Shown here one piece after another: positions 18,862 to 28,413 of a DNA stretch of 64,000 bases. The stretch spans positions 5,748 to 69,747 of the forward strand of contig JAJYXE010000008.1 of NCBI GenBank assembly GCA_021791145.1. Direction: 5' to 3'. The notes below the pieces were generated by a model that saw only the letters and a program-made list of their open reading frames with translations, did not search any database and was not told the origin of the DNA. The stretch's first letter is position 1; every line of letters begins with the position of its first letter. This DNA is from Actinomycetes bacterium (GTDB lineage Bacteria; Actinomycetota; Acidimicrobiia; Acidimicrobiales; RAAP-2). Both the position numbers and the translations under genes were made by a program.

Positions 18862-18929
18862 GGCCCGATGGTGCCCTCGGCCCGATGGTGCCCTCGGCCC
18901 GATGGTGCCCTCGGCCCGATGGTGCCCTC
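18862..18929. repeat. 17-bp tandem repeat, four perfect units, intergenic
   Basis: ggcccgatggtgccctc repeated four times (18862, 18879, 18896, 18913), followed by degenerate shorter copies to about 18970. It lies between the 36-aa ORF and the S53 peptidase gene. The unit is not a multiple of 3. Confidence 0.9.
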
Positions 18930-19067
18930 TCGCCCAGTTGCCCTCTCGCCCGGTGCCCTCCGGCCCGGCGCCATCCGCATGCAGTCCAGGTCGAAGGCAC
19001 GCACCGGGCTATATTCGGCCGCAGTCGGCTCGGCCGCTCGGTCTGCCGGGAAAGAAAGGGGGGGTCG

Positions 19068-20543
19068 ATGGGACGGCTCCGAAGGCGGCTGGGTGTGGGT
19101 GCGGCCGGGATGGTGCTCGCGGCAGGCGGCCTCGTGGTGGCGGGCACCGCGGGGGTTGCCGGCGCAGTTGTCACCGGTGCCGGTGCGGCGGCAGCGCCCG
19201 CGCATGCGGCAAGCGGGGGGCTCGTGGTGCACCCTGGGGTCCGCGAGCTGGGGTTCGTCGCCTCGACACAGCCGCCCAGCGAGCTGTACTGCACGGCCAA
19301 CTACGGCATCCTCTGCTACGGCGCGCCGCAGATCGAGACCGCGTACAACGAGCAGCCGCTCTTCCGAGAGGGGCTGACCGGGCGCGGCGAGACGATCGTC
19401 ATCGTCGACTCCCTGGGCGCCCCGGCGATCCGCCAGGACCTCGCCGTGTTCGACCGGTCCTACGGGCTCGCCCCTCCGCCGCGCTTCTCGATCCTCAAGT
19501 ACGGCGCGGTGCCCGCGTACACACCCTCCAACCCAACAGCGACAGGCTGGGCAGAGGAGACGACGCTCGACGTCGAGTGGTCGCACGCGATGGCGCCGGG
19601 CGCCAACATCCTGCTCGTCGAGACCGCGACGCCCGAGACGGTGGGCACGACAGGCTTCCCCACAATCGTCAATGCCGAGAACTACGTGATCAACCATCAC
19701 CTCGGCTCGGTGATCAGCCAGAGCTTCGGGGCAGGCGAGACGACCTTCAAGTCCCCTGCCACAATCCTCGGCCTCCGCAGCTCCTTCGAGAACGCCTACC
19801 GCAACGGGATCACGGTCCTCGCAGCCGCGGGAGACTCGGGCGCCGCTGAGGAGCAGACAGTCACAGGAGCGCATTACTTCCCGTTCCCCGAGGCCGGCTG
19901 GCCCGCCTCGGACCCGCTCGTGACCGCGGTCGGCGGCACGCGGCTGACGCTCAACACACGAGGCCGGCCCACTGCGCCGACCCAGGTATGGAACGACACC
20001 ACACTGTTCGGCAGTCCTGCCGCCTCCGCAGGCGGCCTCTCCATGGTGTTCACCCGACCCTCGTACCAGAACGGCGTGGCGGGGGTGGTCGGCAACCGTC
20101 GCGGGGTGCCCGACATCTCCATGAGCGCCTCGGTGTCCGGAGCGGTCAACATCTACATCAGCGGCCTTCCCTTCGGCGCGGGGTGGGCCTCCATCGGGGG
20201 GACCAGTGAGGCAACGCCCCTCTTCGCTGGCATCGTGGCGATCGCCGATCAGCTCAACACACATCATGCGCTGGGCATGATCGACCCCGCGCTCTACGCG
20301 ATGAAGGCCGCGCACGACCCCGGGATCGTGCCCGTGACGACAGGCAACAACTCGGTCTGGTTCACAACATCGGGACACCGGGTCACAGTCCCGGGGTACT
20401 CGGCAGCCCCGGGGTACAACCTCGCGGTAGGGCTCGGCACGGTGACAGCCCCGATGTTCGTCCGTGAGCTGGTCCAGACCGTCCACCGCGTGGGCACCGC
20501 CGTCTCGTACGGCTCCTCCGCGACCTTCCTGCCGCACGCGTAG
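19068..20543 (+). CDS. Secreted S53 (sedolisin-type) serine-carboxyl peptidase, short prodomain
   Basis: 491 aa. A twin-basic signal peptide with a long hydrophobic core and an AHA cleavage site occupies residues 1-45. The S53 catalytic Glu/Asp pair lies in EETTLDVEWSHAMAPGA, the oxyanion Asp in AAAGDSGA and the nucleophile in GGTSEATPLFAG, all in the family order. S53 enzymes are acid-active proteases. The usual Pro-kuma activation domain of about 150 residues is missing: only about 40 residues separate the signal peptide from the catalytic domain. Near the C-terminus the usual DxxxGxN calcium motif reads PVTTGNN, so the calcium ligand Asp is not obvious. ATG 19068 follows a G-rich ribosome site. 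An acidic habitat would fit. Confidence 0.85.
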   Translation: MGRLRRRLGVGAAGMVLAAGGLVVAGTAGVAGAVVTGAGAAAAPAHAASGGLVVHPGVRELGFVASTQPPSELYCTANYGILCYGAPQIETAYNEQPLFREGLTGRGETIVIVDSLGAPAIRQDLAVFDRSYGLAPPPRFSILKYGAVPAYTPSNPTATGWAEETTLDVEWSHAMAPGANILLVETATPETVGTTGFPTIVNAENYVINHHLGSVISQSFGAGETTFKSPATILGLRSSFENAYRNGITVLAAAGDSGAAEEQTVTGAHYFPFPEAGWPASDPLVTAVGGTRLTLNTRGRPTAPTQVWNDTTLFGSPAASAGGLSMVFTRPSYQNGVAGVVGNRRGVPDISMSASVSGAVNIYISGLPFGAGWASIGGTSEATPLFAGIVAIADQLNTHHALGMIDPALYAMKAAHDPGIVPVTTGNNSVWFTTSGHRVTVPGYSAAPGYNLAVGLGTVTAPMFVRELVQTVHRVGTAVSYGSSATFLPHA

Positions 20544-20593
20544 GAGCCCGCCGGACCGAGCAAGCCGGACCGAGCAAGCCGCGCCCCCGCGCG

Positions 20594-21520
20594 TCAGTCC
20601 GCGCGACGCGCGTGCAAGGCCCGGTACGCGGGCGCCAGCATGCGGAGCCGGTCCGGTAGCGGCTCGGTCAGCATGCGCAGCGCGGCGAGCATCGCCACGT
20701 AGCGCGCCTGGTCGACCGGCGTCCAGCGCACCTGCCAGAGGCGGCGGACCGCCTCGGGGAAGGCGCCGAAGACCAGCGTCCTCGTCGGGCCCGCGAGCGC
20801 GAGGCCAAGGGCCGCGCGCACGGGCCGGGGAACCGGCAGCGCGCGGAGGTGGTCGCCTGCGAGGAGGGCCTCGCGGAGCTGCGCAGTGCCGGGGTTGGGC
20901 CGGAGCATCGAGCTCACGCCGTCGTCGACGTACGCGCGCAGCCCGCAGAGGTCCGGGGGCATGTCTCGCTCCCTCACCCCGTAGAGGATCCCGATGGCGC
21001 GCGTGTCCGCGTAGAAGGCCTCGAGCTCTCGCCGCGCCAGAGGGCCGCACATGACGTCGAGCGCGTAGATCAGTGCCTCTGCCGTCGTGAGGTGCACCCA
21101 GGTCCACACGTCGCGGTCCCACGCGCGGTAAGGGCGGCCGTCGTAGCCAACCCCGGCGATCCCGCGGTGCAGCTCGTGGAGCTCGGCCGCCGTGCCCGCC
21201 CGGTCCTCGCCGAAGACGAGCCGCAGCGCGTAGCGAGTCGTCGCCGCGGCCCGTCCCCATGGGTCCTCGAACACCGTCGAGTGCTCGACGAGCGCTCGGG
21301 CGACGGTCGGGTGGCTCCCTTGCAGCCCGATCGCCCGGGCGTAGAAGGGGACGAAGACCCGCCACTGGGCCACCTGGCGCGAGAGCGGCCTCTGCGTGGC
21401 TTGCAGCGGCCTCTGGTCCGCGCCCCCGGCACCACCCATGCGGTCCGCGCCCCCGGCACCACCCATGCCGCCCGTGCCACCCGTGCCACCCATGCGGTCC
21501 GCGCCCCCGGCACCACCCAC
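20594..21520 (-). CDS. Oxygenase MpaB-family (DUF2236) protein
   Basis: About 308 aa. The sequence from RPLSRQVAQWRVFV to the end shows DUF2236 features: FEDPWGRAAATTRYA, the HRGIAG and DRDVWTWVHLTTAEAL stretches with conserved His, and the C-terminal RMLAPAYRALHA. Members include the heme-dependent mycophenolate oxygenase MpaB and latex-clearing protein; most bacterial ones are uncharacterised. The first 30 residues are a MGGAGGADR repeat (27-bp units), so the start is ambiguous: GTG 21520 or ATG 21493. It begins 14 bp after the ileS stop on the same strand and may be read through from ileS. Confidence 0.78.
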   Translation of the reverse strand: MGGAGGADRMGGTGGTGGMGGAGGADRMGGAGGADQRPLQATQRPLSRQVAQWRVFVPFYARAIGLQGSHPTVARALVEHSTVFEDPWGRAAATTRYALRLVFGEDRAGTAAELHELHRGIAGVGYDGRPYRAWDRDVWTWVHLTTAEALIYALDVMCGPLARRELEAFYADTRAIGILYGVRERDMPPDLCGLRAYVDDGVSSMLRPNPGTAQLREALLAGDHLRALPVPRPVRAALGLALAGPTRTLVFGAFPEAVRRLWQVRWTPVDQARYVAMLAALRMLTEPLPDRLRMLAPAYRALHARRAD

Positions 21521-21534
21521 AGGCCCTGACCCGC

Positions 21535-24500
21535 CTACACCTTCTCGAGCCAGGCCCGCACCCCGTCTGGGCCATCGACGTCGAGCGCGACCGCCTCGCC
21601 GGGTCCTGGTCCTTCGGCCACGGCGAGGGCGAGCACCTCTTGGGCGATGTCCTCGAAGAGCGCCGGGTCGACCCCGGAGAGCCACAGCCGGATCCTGTCG
21701 GACACCTCGAGGCCCCGCTCCTTGCGCAGCTCTTGGAGCTGGCGGACGAGCTCGCGCACGAGCCCGCGCCGGGAGAGGTCGTCGTCCAGGGCGAGATCGA
21801 GCGCGACCACGGCGCTCCCCTCCCGGGAGACCGCGAAGCCGGCCTGTCCCCGGACACGGACCTGGACCTCGTCTGGCCCGAGGGCGACGGGTCCGCTCGA
21901 CAGCTCGACGGTGACCTGGCCGCCGCCGTCGAGCGCGGCAGCTGCCTTCGTGGCGTCCAGCGCGCCGAGCGCGCCGCGCACCTCCTTCACCGCCTCGCCG
22001 AGGCGGGGGCCGAGGATCCGGAAGTTCGGCACGAGCTCCAAGCTGACCGCCCCGCCCAGCTCGTCGACCTCGACGACCTCGTCGACATTGAGCTCGTCGG
22101 CGACGATGTCGGCGAGCACGCCGGGCGAACCGGGGGCGAGGAAGACGAGCGCCCGGGAGAGCGGCTGGCGGACCTTCACCCCCGCCTCGCTGCGCGCGGC
22201 CCGTCCGAGCGAGGAGAGCTGCATCGCAAGGGCCATCTGCGCCTCGAGATCGGGGTCGATCGCCGTCTCGTCGAAAGTGGGCCACCGTTGGAGGTGGACG
22301 GAGTCGTCGTCTGCGGCCGCGAGGTCGAGCTCGCGCCACAACCGGTCCGCCACGAACGGGCAGAACGGCGCCAGCATGAGGCAGACGGCGACGAGCGCCT
22401 CGTAGAGGGTGGCCTGTGCGGCGAGCGCGTCGGACGGCGGGGCGTCGGGGTCCGTGCGCCAGAACCGCCGCCGGCTCCGCCGGACGTACCAATTCGACAG
22501 GTCGTCGACGAGCCGGTCGAGCGCGCTCGCAGCGGCCAGCGGCTCGTAGTCGTCGAGCGCGGAGGTGACCGCCGAGATCGTCGACATCACCCGTGACCTC
22601 GCCCACCGGTCGAGCGCGCCGCGCGAGGACGGCGGGGGGACCTGGGCGTCGCCCGGATCAAACGCGTTGAGCGCCGCGTAGGTCGAAAAGAAGCTCGACG
22701 TGTGCCAGAGCGTGAGGAGCATCTCGCGCATGGACGTGTCGATGGCGCGCGTGCTCACCCGCGTCGCGGTCCACGGAGAGCCCTGGGAGAACATCCACCA
22801 GCGGAGCGGGTCCGCGCCGCGGCTCACGACGAGCTCCCAGGGGTCGACGACGTTGCCGAGCGACTTGGACATCTTGCGGCCGTCGGCGTCCACGAGGAGC
22901 CCGAGGACCATCACGTGGCGGTAGGGCGCCTTCCCGAAGACGAGGTCGTTGACGGCGAGCAGCGAGTAGAACCAGCCGCGGGTCTGGTCGATGCCTTCGA
23001 CGATGAAGTCGGCCGGGAACTGCATCGCCTCCTTCGACCCGCGCACATGGGGGTAGCCCACCTGCGCGGCGGGCATCGACCCCGAGTCGAACCACGCGTC
23101 GATCACCGGTTCGACGCGCCGCGCGTCGGAGACCGGGAGCTCGGACGCGACGGAGCCGATCGCCGCGCCCGCCGCCGCCTCCGCCCCGGCGATCGACGCG
23201 CACACCGGGCAGGGGAAGACCACCTCGTCGATGGCGGGCCGGTGCGGGTCGACCGAAGAGAGGTCCCGACCGGCCAGCTCGGCGAGCTCGGCCATCGAAC
23301 AGACGCAGGTGACGTGGCCTTCCTCGCAGCGCCAGATCGGCAGCGGCGTGCCCCAGTAGCGGTCGCGCGACAGCGCCCAGTCGACGTTGTTCGCCAGCCA
23401 CTCGCCGAACCGTCCGTCCTTGATGTAGGCCGGATGCCAGTCGACCTTCTGGTTGGCCGCGATGAGGTCGGCCTTGCGCGACGAGGTCGCGACGTACCAG
23501 CTCGGCTTCCCCCAGTAGATGAGCGCGGTGCCGCACCGCCAGCAGTGCGGATAGGTGTGCGTGTAGAAGTGCCGGCGCAAGAGGAGCCCGCGGGGCTCGA
23601 GCGCGTCGTTGACCAAGTCGTTGGTCTCACGGACCGGGCGTCCTGCGAACGGCTCGCCCGCGGCCGCCGTGAACCTGCCGTCGGGACCGACCGGGTTGAG
23701 CGTCGGGAGCCCCTGGAGCCTGCCGACCTCGCGGTCGATCTCCCCGAACGCCGGCGCCAGGTGCACGAGCCCGGTGCCCTCGTCGGTGGTCACGAAGTCG
23801 GCGAGCACCACGCGCCAGCCCCGCGCGGCGTCCTCGCTCGAGACAAAGACCGCGTCGAACGGCCGCTCGTAGCGCAGGCCCTCGAGGTCGCGCCCGCGCA
23901 CGTGGCGCGTCGCCCGGGAGCGCGCGCCGTCGCCCAGCACCTCGTCGGCGAGGTCCGCGGCCAGGATCATCTGGTCGACCACCACGTAGTCGAGGTCCGG
24001 GTGGGCCGCGATCCCCGTGTTGGAAAGGAGCGTCCAGGGCGTCGTGGTCCACACGAGGAGCCACTTGGCGTCGCCCACGACCGCGGGGTCGGGATCGACG
24101 ATCCGGAGCTTCACGTACGCCGACTCGTCCTCCTCGTCGGTGTACACCTCGGGCTGGCCCAGCTCGTGGCTCGAGAGCGCGGTCCCACAACGCGGGCAGT
24201 AGGGCACGACCTTCAGGTCCTCGTAGAGGAGTGTCTTGTCGAAGAGCTGCTTCAGGTACCACCAGACCGACTCGATGTAGGTCCGGTCGAAGGTCCAGTA
24301 GGCGTGGTCGAGGTCGGTCCAGTAGCCGATGCGCTCGGTGAGCGTGTTCCACTCCTTCACGTAGCCGAGCACCGACTCCCGGCACAGCCGGACAAACTCG
24401 GCGATCCCGACTTCCTCTTCGATCTGGCGCTTGCTGTTGATGCCGAGGCGCTTCTCGACCTCGACCTCGACGGGGAGGCCGTGGGTGTCCCAGCCGGCGC

Positions 24501-24744
24501 GGCGCTCCACGAGGAACCCGCGCATCGTGCGGTAACGGCAGAAGAGGTCCTTGTACACACGGGCCCAGACGTGGTGGAGACCCGGACGGTTGTTGGCGGT
24601 CGGGGGGCCCTCGTAGAAGACCCAGGGCTGCGCGCCCTTTCGCTGCGCCACCGAGCGCTCGAAGACCCGGTGCGTGCGCCAGCGCTCGAGCTCCTCGGTC
24701 TCGAGGGCGACGAAATCGGCGTCGGTCGGCAGCGGACGGAACAT
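21535..24744 (-). CDS. ileS: Isoleucyl-tRNA synthetase
   Basis: 1069 aa, full length for the longer type of IleRS. GPPTANNRPGLHHV gives the class I HIGH-like motif and KMSKSLGNVVDPWE the KMSKS loop. The editing domain (WTTTPWTLLSNTGIA) is intact. Two zinc-type Cys clusters are visible (CPRCGTALSSHE; CPVCASI). It charges tRNA-Ile in the cytoplasm. The ATG at 24744 fits the conserved N-terminus (DFVALETEELERW). The length and the HH in the HIGH-like motif suggest the IleS2-type enzyme often linked with mupirocin tolerance; that link is family knowledge, not shown here. Confidence 0.96.
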   Translation of the reverse strand: MFRPLPTDADFVALETEELERWRTHRVFERSVAQRKGAQPWVFYEGPPTANNRPGLHHVWARVYKDLFCRYRTMRGFLVERRAGWDTHGLPVEVEVEKRLGINSKRQIEEEVGIAEFVRLCRESVLGYVKEWNTLTERIGYWTDLDHAYWTFDRTYIESVWWYLKQLFDKTLLYEDLKVVPYCPRCGTALSSHELGQPEVYTDEEDESAYVKLRIVDPDPAVVGDAKWLLVWTTTPWTLLSNTGIAAHPDLDYVVVDQMILAADLADEVLGDGARSRATRHVRGRDLEGLRYERPFDAVFVSSEDAARGWRVVLADFVTTDEGTGLVHLAPAFGEIDREVGRLQGLPTLNPVGPDGRFTAAAGEPFAGRPVRETNDLVNDALEPRGLLLRRHFYTHTYPHCWRCGTALIYWGKPSWYVATSSRKADLIAANQKVDWHPAYIKDGRFGEWLANNVDWALSRDRYWGTPLPIWRCEEGHVTCVCSMAELAELAGRDLSSVDPHRPAIDEVVFPCPVCASIAGAEAAAGAAIGSVASELPVSDARRVEPVIDAWFDSGSMPAAQVGYPHVRGSKEAMQFPADFIVEGIDQTRGWFYSLLAVNDLVFGKAPYRHVMVLGLLVDADGRKMSKSLGNVVDPWELVVSRGADPLRWWMFSQGSPWTATRVSTRAIDTSMREMLLTLWHTSSFFSTYAALNAFDPGDAQVPPPSSRGALDRWARSRVMSTISAVTSALDDYEPLAAASALDRLVDDLSNWYVRRSRRRFWRTDPDAPPSDALAAQATLYEALVAVCLMLAPFCPFVADRLWRELDLAAADDDSVHLQRWPTFDETAIDPDLEAQMALAMQLSSLGRAARSEAGVKVRQPLSRALVFLAPGSPGVLADIVADELNVDEVVEVDELGGAVSLELVPNFRILGPRLGEAVKEVRGALGALDATKAAAALDGGGQVTVELSSGPVALGPDEVQVRVRGQAGFAVSREGSAVVALDLALDDDLSRRGLVRELVRQLQELRKERGLEVSDRIRLWLSGVDPALFEDIAQEVLALAVAEGPGPGEAVALDVDGPDGVRAWLEKV

Positions 24745-25017
24745 CGGTCCCGTGAGCCTACCGGGCGGCCCAGGGGGGCCTGTGGGCCCCGCGCGGCCTC
24801 CCCCGGCGCAGCTCGGTGCGGCGCACGACCGTCACCACGAAGCCCGTCACCACGAAGCCGTCACCACGAAGCTGCCCTCGGTCAGTGACGACGACCGTCT
24901 CTCCTGCCCGCTCTCCTGCCCGGACCCGCCCCACCCCTCGGCCGACGTGCCCGCGCTCGGCAACCCTCAAAAGATGGATTCGCAGTGACGCGATTCGCAG
25001 ATGAGTACACTCGGCGA

Positions 25018-26235
25018 ATGCCCAACCCGTTCTCTTTCGGCGGCCCGGTCAGCGGGCTCGCCTTCACCGGGCGCGAGCAGGAGACCGCGCTCCTCGTCGC
25101 CTGGGTACGCGGCGGGGTCAACGTGGTCGTCGCCTCCCCGCGCCGCTACGGCAAGACCTCGCTCCTGGGGCGCGCCGAGCAGGAGCTCGCACGGAGCGAC
25201 CCCGCAGCCGCGCTCGTCGCGACCAACGTGCTCTTGTGCCGGGACGTCGACACGCTCGCGTCCCGGCTCGCGGCCGGCGTCTACCGGGTCCCCGGCGCGC
25301 GCTGGCACCGCTCGACCCAGGCGATCGTCGAGTTCTCCAAGAGGCTGCGGCTCCGGCCGCGCATCTCGATCGACGACGAGGGGCGCCCGATGTTCGCCTT
25401 CGGCGACCTGCGCCAAAAGGACGCCGACGTGGTGATCGAAGACGTCTACCGGCTGCTCGACGAAGAAGCCACGCGTCGGCCTGCCGCGCTGGTGCTCGAC
25501 GAGTTCCAGGCGATCGTGCGCCACGGCGCCCACCTGCCCGACCTCTTGAAGGGCTTGGCCGACGAGCACCCGCACGTCTCGCTCGTCCTCGCGGGCTCCC
25601 AGCAGCACCTCATGGAGGCGCTCGTCTTCTCGCGCCAGGCTCCGCTCTACGGCATGGCCGAGCGGCTCGCGCTCGGCCCGATCCCCGAAGACGAGATGGT
25701 GGCGTTCCTCGAGACCTCCGCGTCGACGGCCGGCAAGCCCATGCGCGACGGTGCGGCCAGCTCGCTGGTCGCGCTCGCCGGTCCCGTCCCCAACGACATC
25801 CAGCGGCTCGCGTGGGAGGCGTACAACCTCGCGCCCGGCGAGATCACGCCCGAGGTGGTGGCCCGAGCCTTCGAGGAGGGGGTGGCCCACGAGTCCAACG
25901 CCTTCGCCGACCGGCTCGCGTCGCTCACGCCAGCACAGGCCCGCGTGCTGATGGGCATCGCGTCGCCTGGCGACCTGCCGCTCTTCTCCGCGCGGTTCGC
26001 GCGTCGAGCGGGGCTGGCCTCGGGCGCGTCGGTCAAGCGCGCCGTCGAGGCGCTCGAGTCGGCCGAGCTCGTGGTGCGCCGCGACGGCCGCTACCGGGTC
26101 GTGGACCCGTACCTCGCTCACTGGCTCCGCGGCGTGCAGACAGTGGCTGGGCCGACAGCCCCCGGCTCGACAGACCCCGGCTCGACACCCCCCGGCTCGA
26201 CACCCCCCGGCTCGACACACCCCGGCTCGGCCTGA
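25018..26235 (+). CDS. AAA-family ATPase (ATPase_2/archaeal type) with C-terminal winged helix
   Basis: About 405 aa. The N-terminal NPFSFGGPVSGLAFTGRE boundary is typical. Walker A is ASPRRYGKTSLL, Walker B LVLDEFQAI and sensor 1 LAGSQ, followed by a winged-helix-like end (SVKRAVEALESAELVVRRDG). Such ATPases are mostly uncharacterised. The last 25 residues are PGST repeats that overlap the convergent HAD gene by 118 bp. ATG 25018 is preferred to an in-frame GTG at 24985 because homology begins at MPNPF. Confidence 0.85.
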   Translation: MPNPFSFGGPVSGLAFTGREQETALLVAWVRGGVNVVVASPRRYGKTSLLGRAEQELARSDPAAALVATNVLLCRDVDTLASRLAAGVYRVPGARWHRSTQAIVEFSKRLRLRPRISIDDEGRPMFAFGDLRQKDADVVIEDVYRLLDEEATRRPAALVLDEFQAIVRHGAHLPDLLKGLADEHPHVSLVLAGSQQHLMEALVFSRQAPLYGMAERLALGPIPEDEMVAFLETSASTAGKPMRDGAASSLVALAGPVPNDIQRLAWEAYNLAPGEITPEVVARAFEEGVAHESNAFADRLASLTPAQARVLMGIASPGDLPLFSARFARRAGLASGASVKRAVEALESAELVVRRDGRYRVVDPYLAHWLRGVQTVAGPTAPGSTDPGSTPPGSTPPGSTHPGSA

Positions 26236-26969
26236 GGGCCACCCTCCCCGACCTGCTGGCTCCCGCCGACCTCCTCGGCTGCCCGCGCGGAGACGAGACG
26301 GCGCCAGAGCGCCTCGTCGGCCTCCTCGAGGGACGAGAGCACCGCGTCGGCGATGCCGAACACGGGCTGGTCGCGCTCTTGGGGCGCGGGCACCGCGATG
26401 CAGGCCATGCGGGCGGCCTTCGCCGCGAGCACCCCCGCGGGCGCGTCCTCCCATACGAGGCAGCGCTCGGGGGCGACCCCGAGGCGCTCTGCGGTGGTGA
26501 GGAAGACCGCAGGGTGGGGCTTGCCGTAGGGCTCCTCCTCGGCCGAGTGGGCGAAGCGGAACTGCCCGGCGAGCCCGAAGCGCTCGAGGACGAAGCCGAT
26601 CAGCCGGTGCTCGGAGGACGACGCGACGGCGAGCGCGAGCCCGTGGTCCCTGCACAGCGAGATCGCCTTGTCCACGCCCGGCTGGAGCCGCCCTTCCTGG
26701 GCGATGAGCTCGATCACCCGGTCGACGATCCGGGTCGCGACCTCGTCGGTCGAAGGCCCCTCCCAGGGGTGCCTCCCGTACCACAGGCGCGTCACCTCGC
26801 GCACGAACACGCCCTTGGTCTCGCGCGCGTCGCCCTGGGCGATCGGCACCCCGAGGCCGCCGAGCACCTCCACCTCCGCCTCGTGCCACAAGGGCTCCGA
26901 GTCGACGAGGAGCCCGTCCATGTCGAAGATCGCCGCGTCGAACGGCGATTGCGGGTTGCAGACGGCCAC
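26118..26969 (-). CDS. HAD-superfamily phosphatase (hexitol/2-deoxyglucose-6-phosphatase type)
   Basis: 283 aa. Motif I is FDMDGLLVDSEPLWHE with both catalytic aspartates, motif II Ser is in VASSSE, motif III Lys in YGKPHP, and motif IV acids are in VWEDAPAGVLAAKAA. The C1 cap lies between. This combination is typical of the HxpB/YniC group acting on sugar phosphates; the exact substrate is not known. The tail after residue about 245 is a VEPGG repeat, which is the opposite-strand reading of the ATPase PGST repeats. The conserved enzyme ends before the overlap, so the tail is probably dispensable. Confidence 0.85.
   Translation of the reverse strand: MAVCNPQSPFDAAIFDMDGLLVDSEPLWHEAEVEVLGGLGVPIAQGDARETKGVFVREVTRLWYGRHPWEGPSTDEVATRIVDRVIELIAQEGRLQPGVDKAISLCRDHGLALAVASSSEHRLIGFVLERFGLAGQFRFAHSAEEEPYGKPHPAVFLTTAERLGVAPERCLVWEDAPAGVLAAKAARMACIAVPAPQERDQPVFGIADAVLSSLEEADEALWRRLVSARAAEEVGGSQQVGEGGPQAEPGCVEPGGVEPGGVEPGSVEPGAVGPATVCTPRSQ
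26161..26235. repeat. 15-bp tandem repeat in the convergent overlap of two genes
   Basis: Five units of cccggctcgacaccc-type sequence (26161, 26176, 26191, 26206, 26221). It is read as PGST on the plus strand and VEPGG on the minus strand. Confidence 0.88.
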
Positions 26970-27264
26970 GCGCCTCCTCCTCCTCGCTCCTTGGCCCGCC
27001 CACTCTACGGACGCCGACGAAGACGGGGCCCGAGCCCGAGCGCCCGAGCCCGGCGCGGCGGCCCACGTCGGCGGAGCGAGGCACCCTCACCAGCCGCTTG
27101 GTTGCGAGCAGCGCCGGAGCCTCGTGCGCTCGGCGTCCGAGGGACGCCGCAACGAGGCGCATGCCGGCTCCGCGTCCTCGCACGCGCTCCAATGGCGCGC
27201 CCCAAGCTGTGTCGTGCAGGCTGGGCTAAGAACGCGCACGAGCCCACGAGGAGGTCCCAAGCGG

Positions 27265-28215
27265 ATGCATGCGGTCGTCGTCGACAACGGAGCGCTCCGG
27301 CTCGAGGGGCGCCCCGACCCGGTCCCCGGCGACACCGAGGTCCTGGTCTCGGTGCGCGCGGCGGGGCTCAACGGCGCGGACATGCTCCAGCGCCGCGGTC
27401 AGTACCCCGCGCCGCCCGGTGCGCCGCCGGACGTCTTGGGACTCGAGCTCGCAGGCGAGGTGATCGGCGTGGGCGCACGCGTGCAGGCCGCGCGCCCCGG
27501 CGACCGCGTCATGGCGCTCGTCGCGGGAGGCGCCCAGGCCACCATGGCGGTCGTCGAGGAGACCCACCTGCTCCCCATCCCTGACCCGGTCCCCTGGGCC
27601 GAGGCCGGCGGCTTCCCCGAGGTCTTCTCCACCGCCTACGACGCGCTCTTCACGCGCTGCGGCCTCTCTGTCGGCGACCGCCTCTTGGTCACCGGCGCGG
27701 CCGGCGGGGTCGGCGTCGCCGCCGTCCAGCTCGCTGCGGCCGCAGGCGCGACGGTCGTCGCCTCGGTGCGCGACGAGGCGCGCCGTGAGGAGGTCGGCGC
27801 CCTCGGCGCCCACGAGGTGATCGGCGCCGACGAGGTCGGCGCCCACGGTCCCTACGACGTGGTCCTCGAGCTCGTGGGCGCAGCGTCGCTCCCCCAGGCC
27901 CTCGGCGCCCTTGCGACCGGCGCGCGCGTCGCGGTGATCGGCGTGGGGAGCGGCTCGCGCATCGAGCTCGATCTGCGCGTCCTCATGGCCACGCGCGCGA
28001 CGATCGGCGGCTCGACCCTTCGGGCACGAAGCCGCGTCGAGAAGGCCGCCGTCGCCGCTGCCGTGCGCGCGCACGTCCTCCCGCTCCTTGCGACGGGCCG
28101 GGTCCGCGTCCCGGTCTTGGGCACCTACCCGCTCGCCGAGGCGGCCGCCGCCTACGACCGGTTCACCGAGGGGAGGAAGCTCGGGAAGCTCGTGCTCGTC
28201 GCCGGCGGCTCGTGA
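27265..28215 (+). CDS. Zinc-free quinone oxidoreductase (MDR family)
   Basis: 316 aa. The N-terminal GroES-like half includes GLNGADMLQRRGQYPAPPG and GLELAGEVIGVG. The NADPH motif is VTGAAGGVGVAAVQLA, and the C-terminus LAEAAAAYDRFTEGRKLGK is typical of the QOR/TP53I3-like subfamily, which lacks catalytic zinc. It reduces quinones or enones with NADPH. ATG 27265 has GAGGAGG about 11 nt upstream. Confidence 0.9.
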   Translation: MHAVVVDNGALRLEGRPDPVPGDTEVLVSVRAAGLNGADMLQRRGQYPAPPGAPPDVLGLELAGEVIGVGARVQAARPGDRVMALVAGGAQATMAVVEETHLLPIPDPVPWAEAGGFPEVFSTAYDALFTRCGLSVGDRLLVTGAAGGVGVAAVQLAAAAGATVVASVRDEARREEVGALGAHEVIGADEVGAHGPYDVVLELVGAASLPQALGALATGARVAVIGVGSGSRIELDLRVLMATRATIGGSTLRARSRVEKAAVAAAVRAHVLPLLATGRVRVPVLGTYPLAEAAAAYDRFTEGRKLGKLVLVAGGS

Positions 28216-28413
28216 GCACGGTCGCCGACGACGTCGTCACGTTCAGCGCCCACAAGCCCGCGCGCGACGCCACGAGGAGGCCGACGTGACCCTTCCCATA
28301 GGGGTTGCGCACCGTCCGCCAGCCCGCCGAGCGCGTCGCACGCGCACTGGAGAAGCAGCGCCCCTCGGCGTGACGCCGGCGGGCCCGCCCAGCAGGACGG
28401 AAGGGAAGAGACG
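28216..28413. other. Intergenic, no supported gene
   Basis: A 25-codon GTG frame starts inside the oxidoreductase stop (GTGA at 28212) and ends near 28289, and another short frame follows. Neither looks like a conserved protein. Confidence 0.4.

Noticed and set aside
18862..18929. 17-bp repeat as a CRISPR array
   Set aside because: No spacers; units abut directly, and no cas genes are present.
24967..27192. Large minus-strand frame across the AAA ATPase
   Set aside because: Antisense to a gene with Walker A and B motifs; Arg/Ala-rich shadow composition.
28213..28289. 25-codon GTG frame overlapping the oxidoreductase stop
   Set aside because: Too short, no conserved features and no partner.
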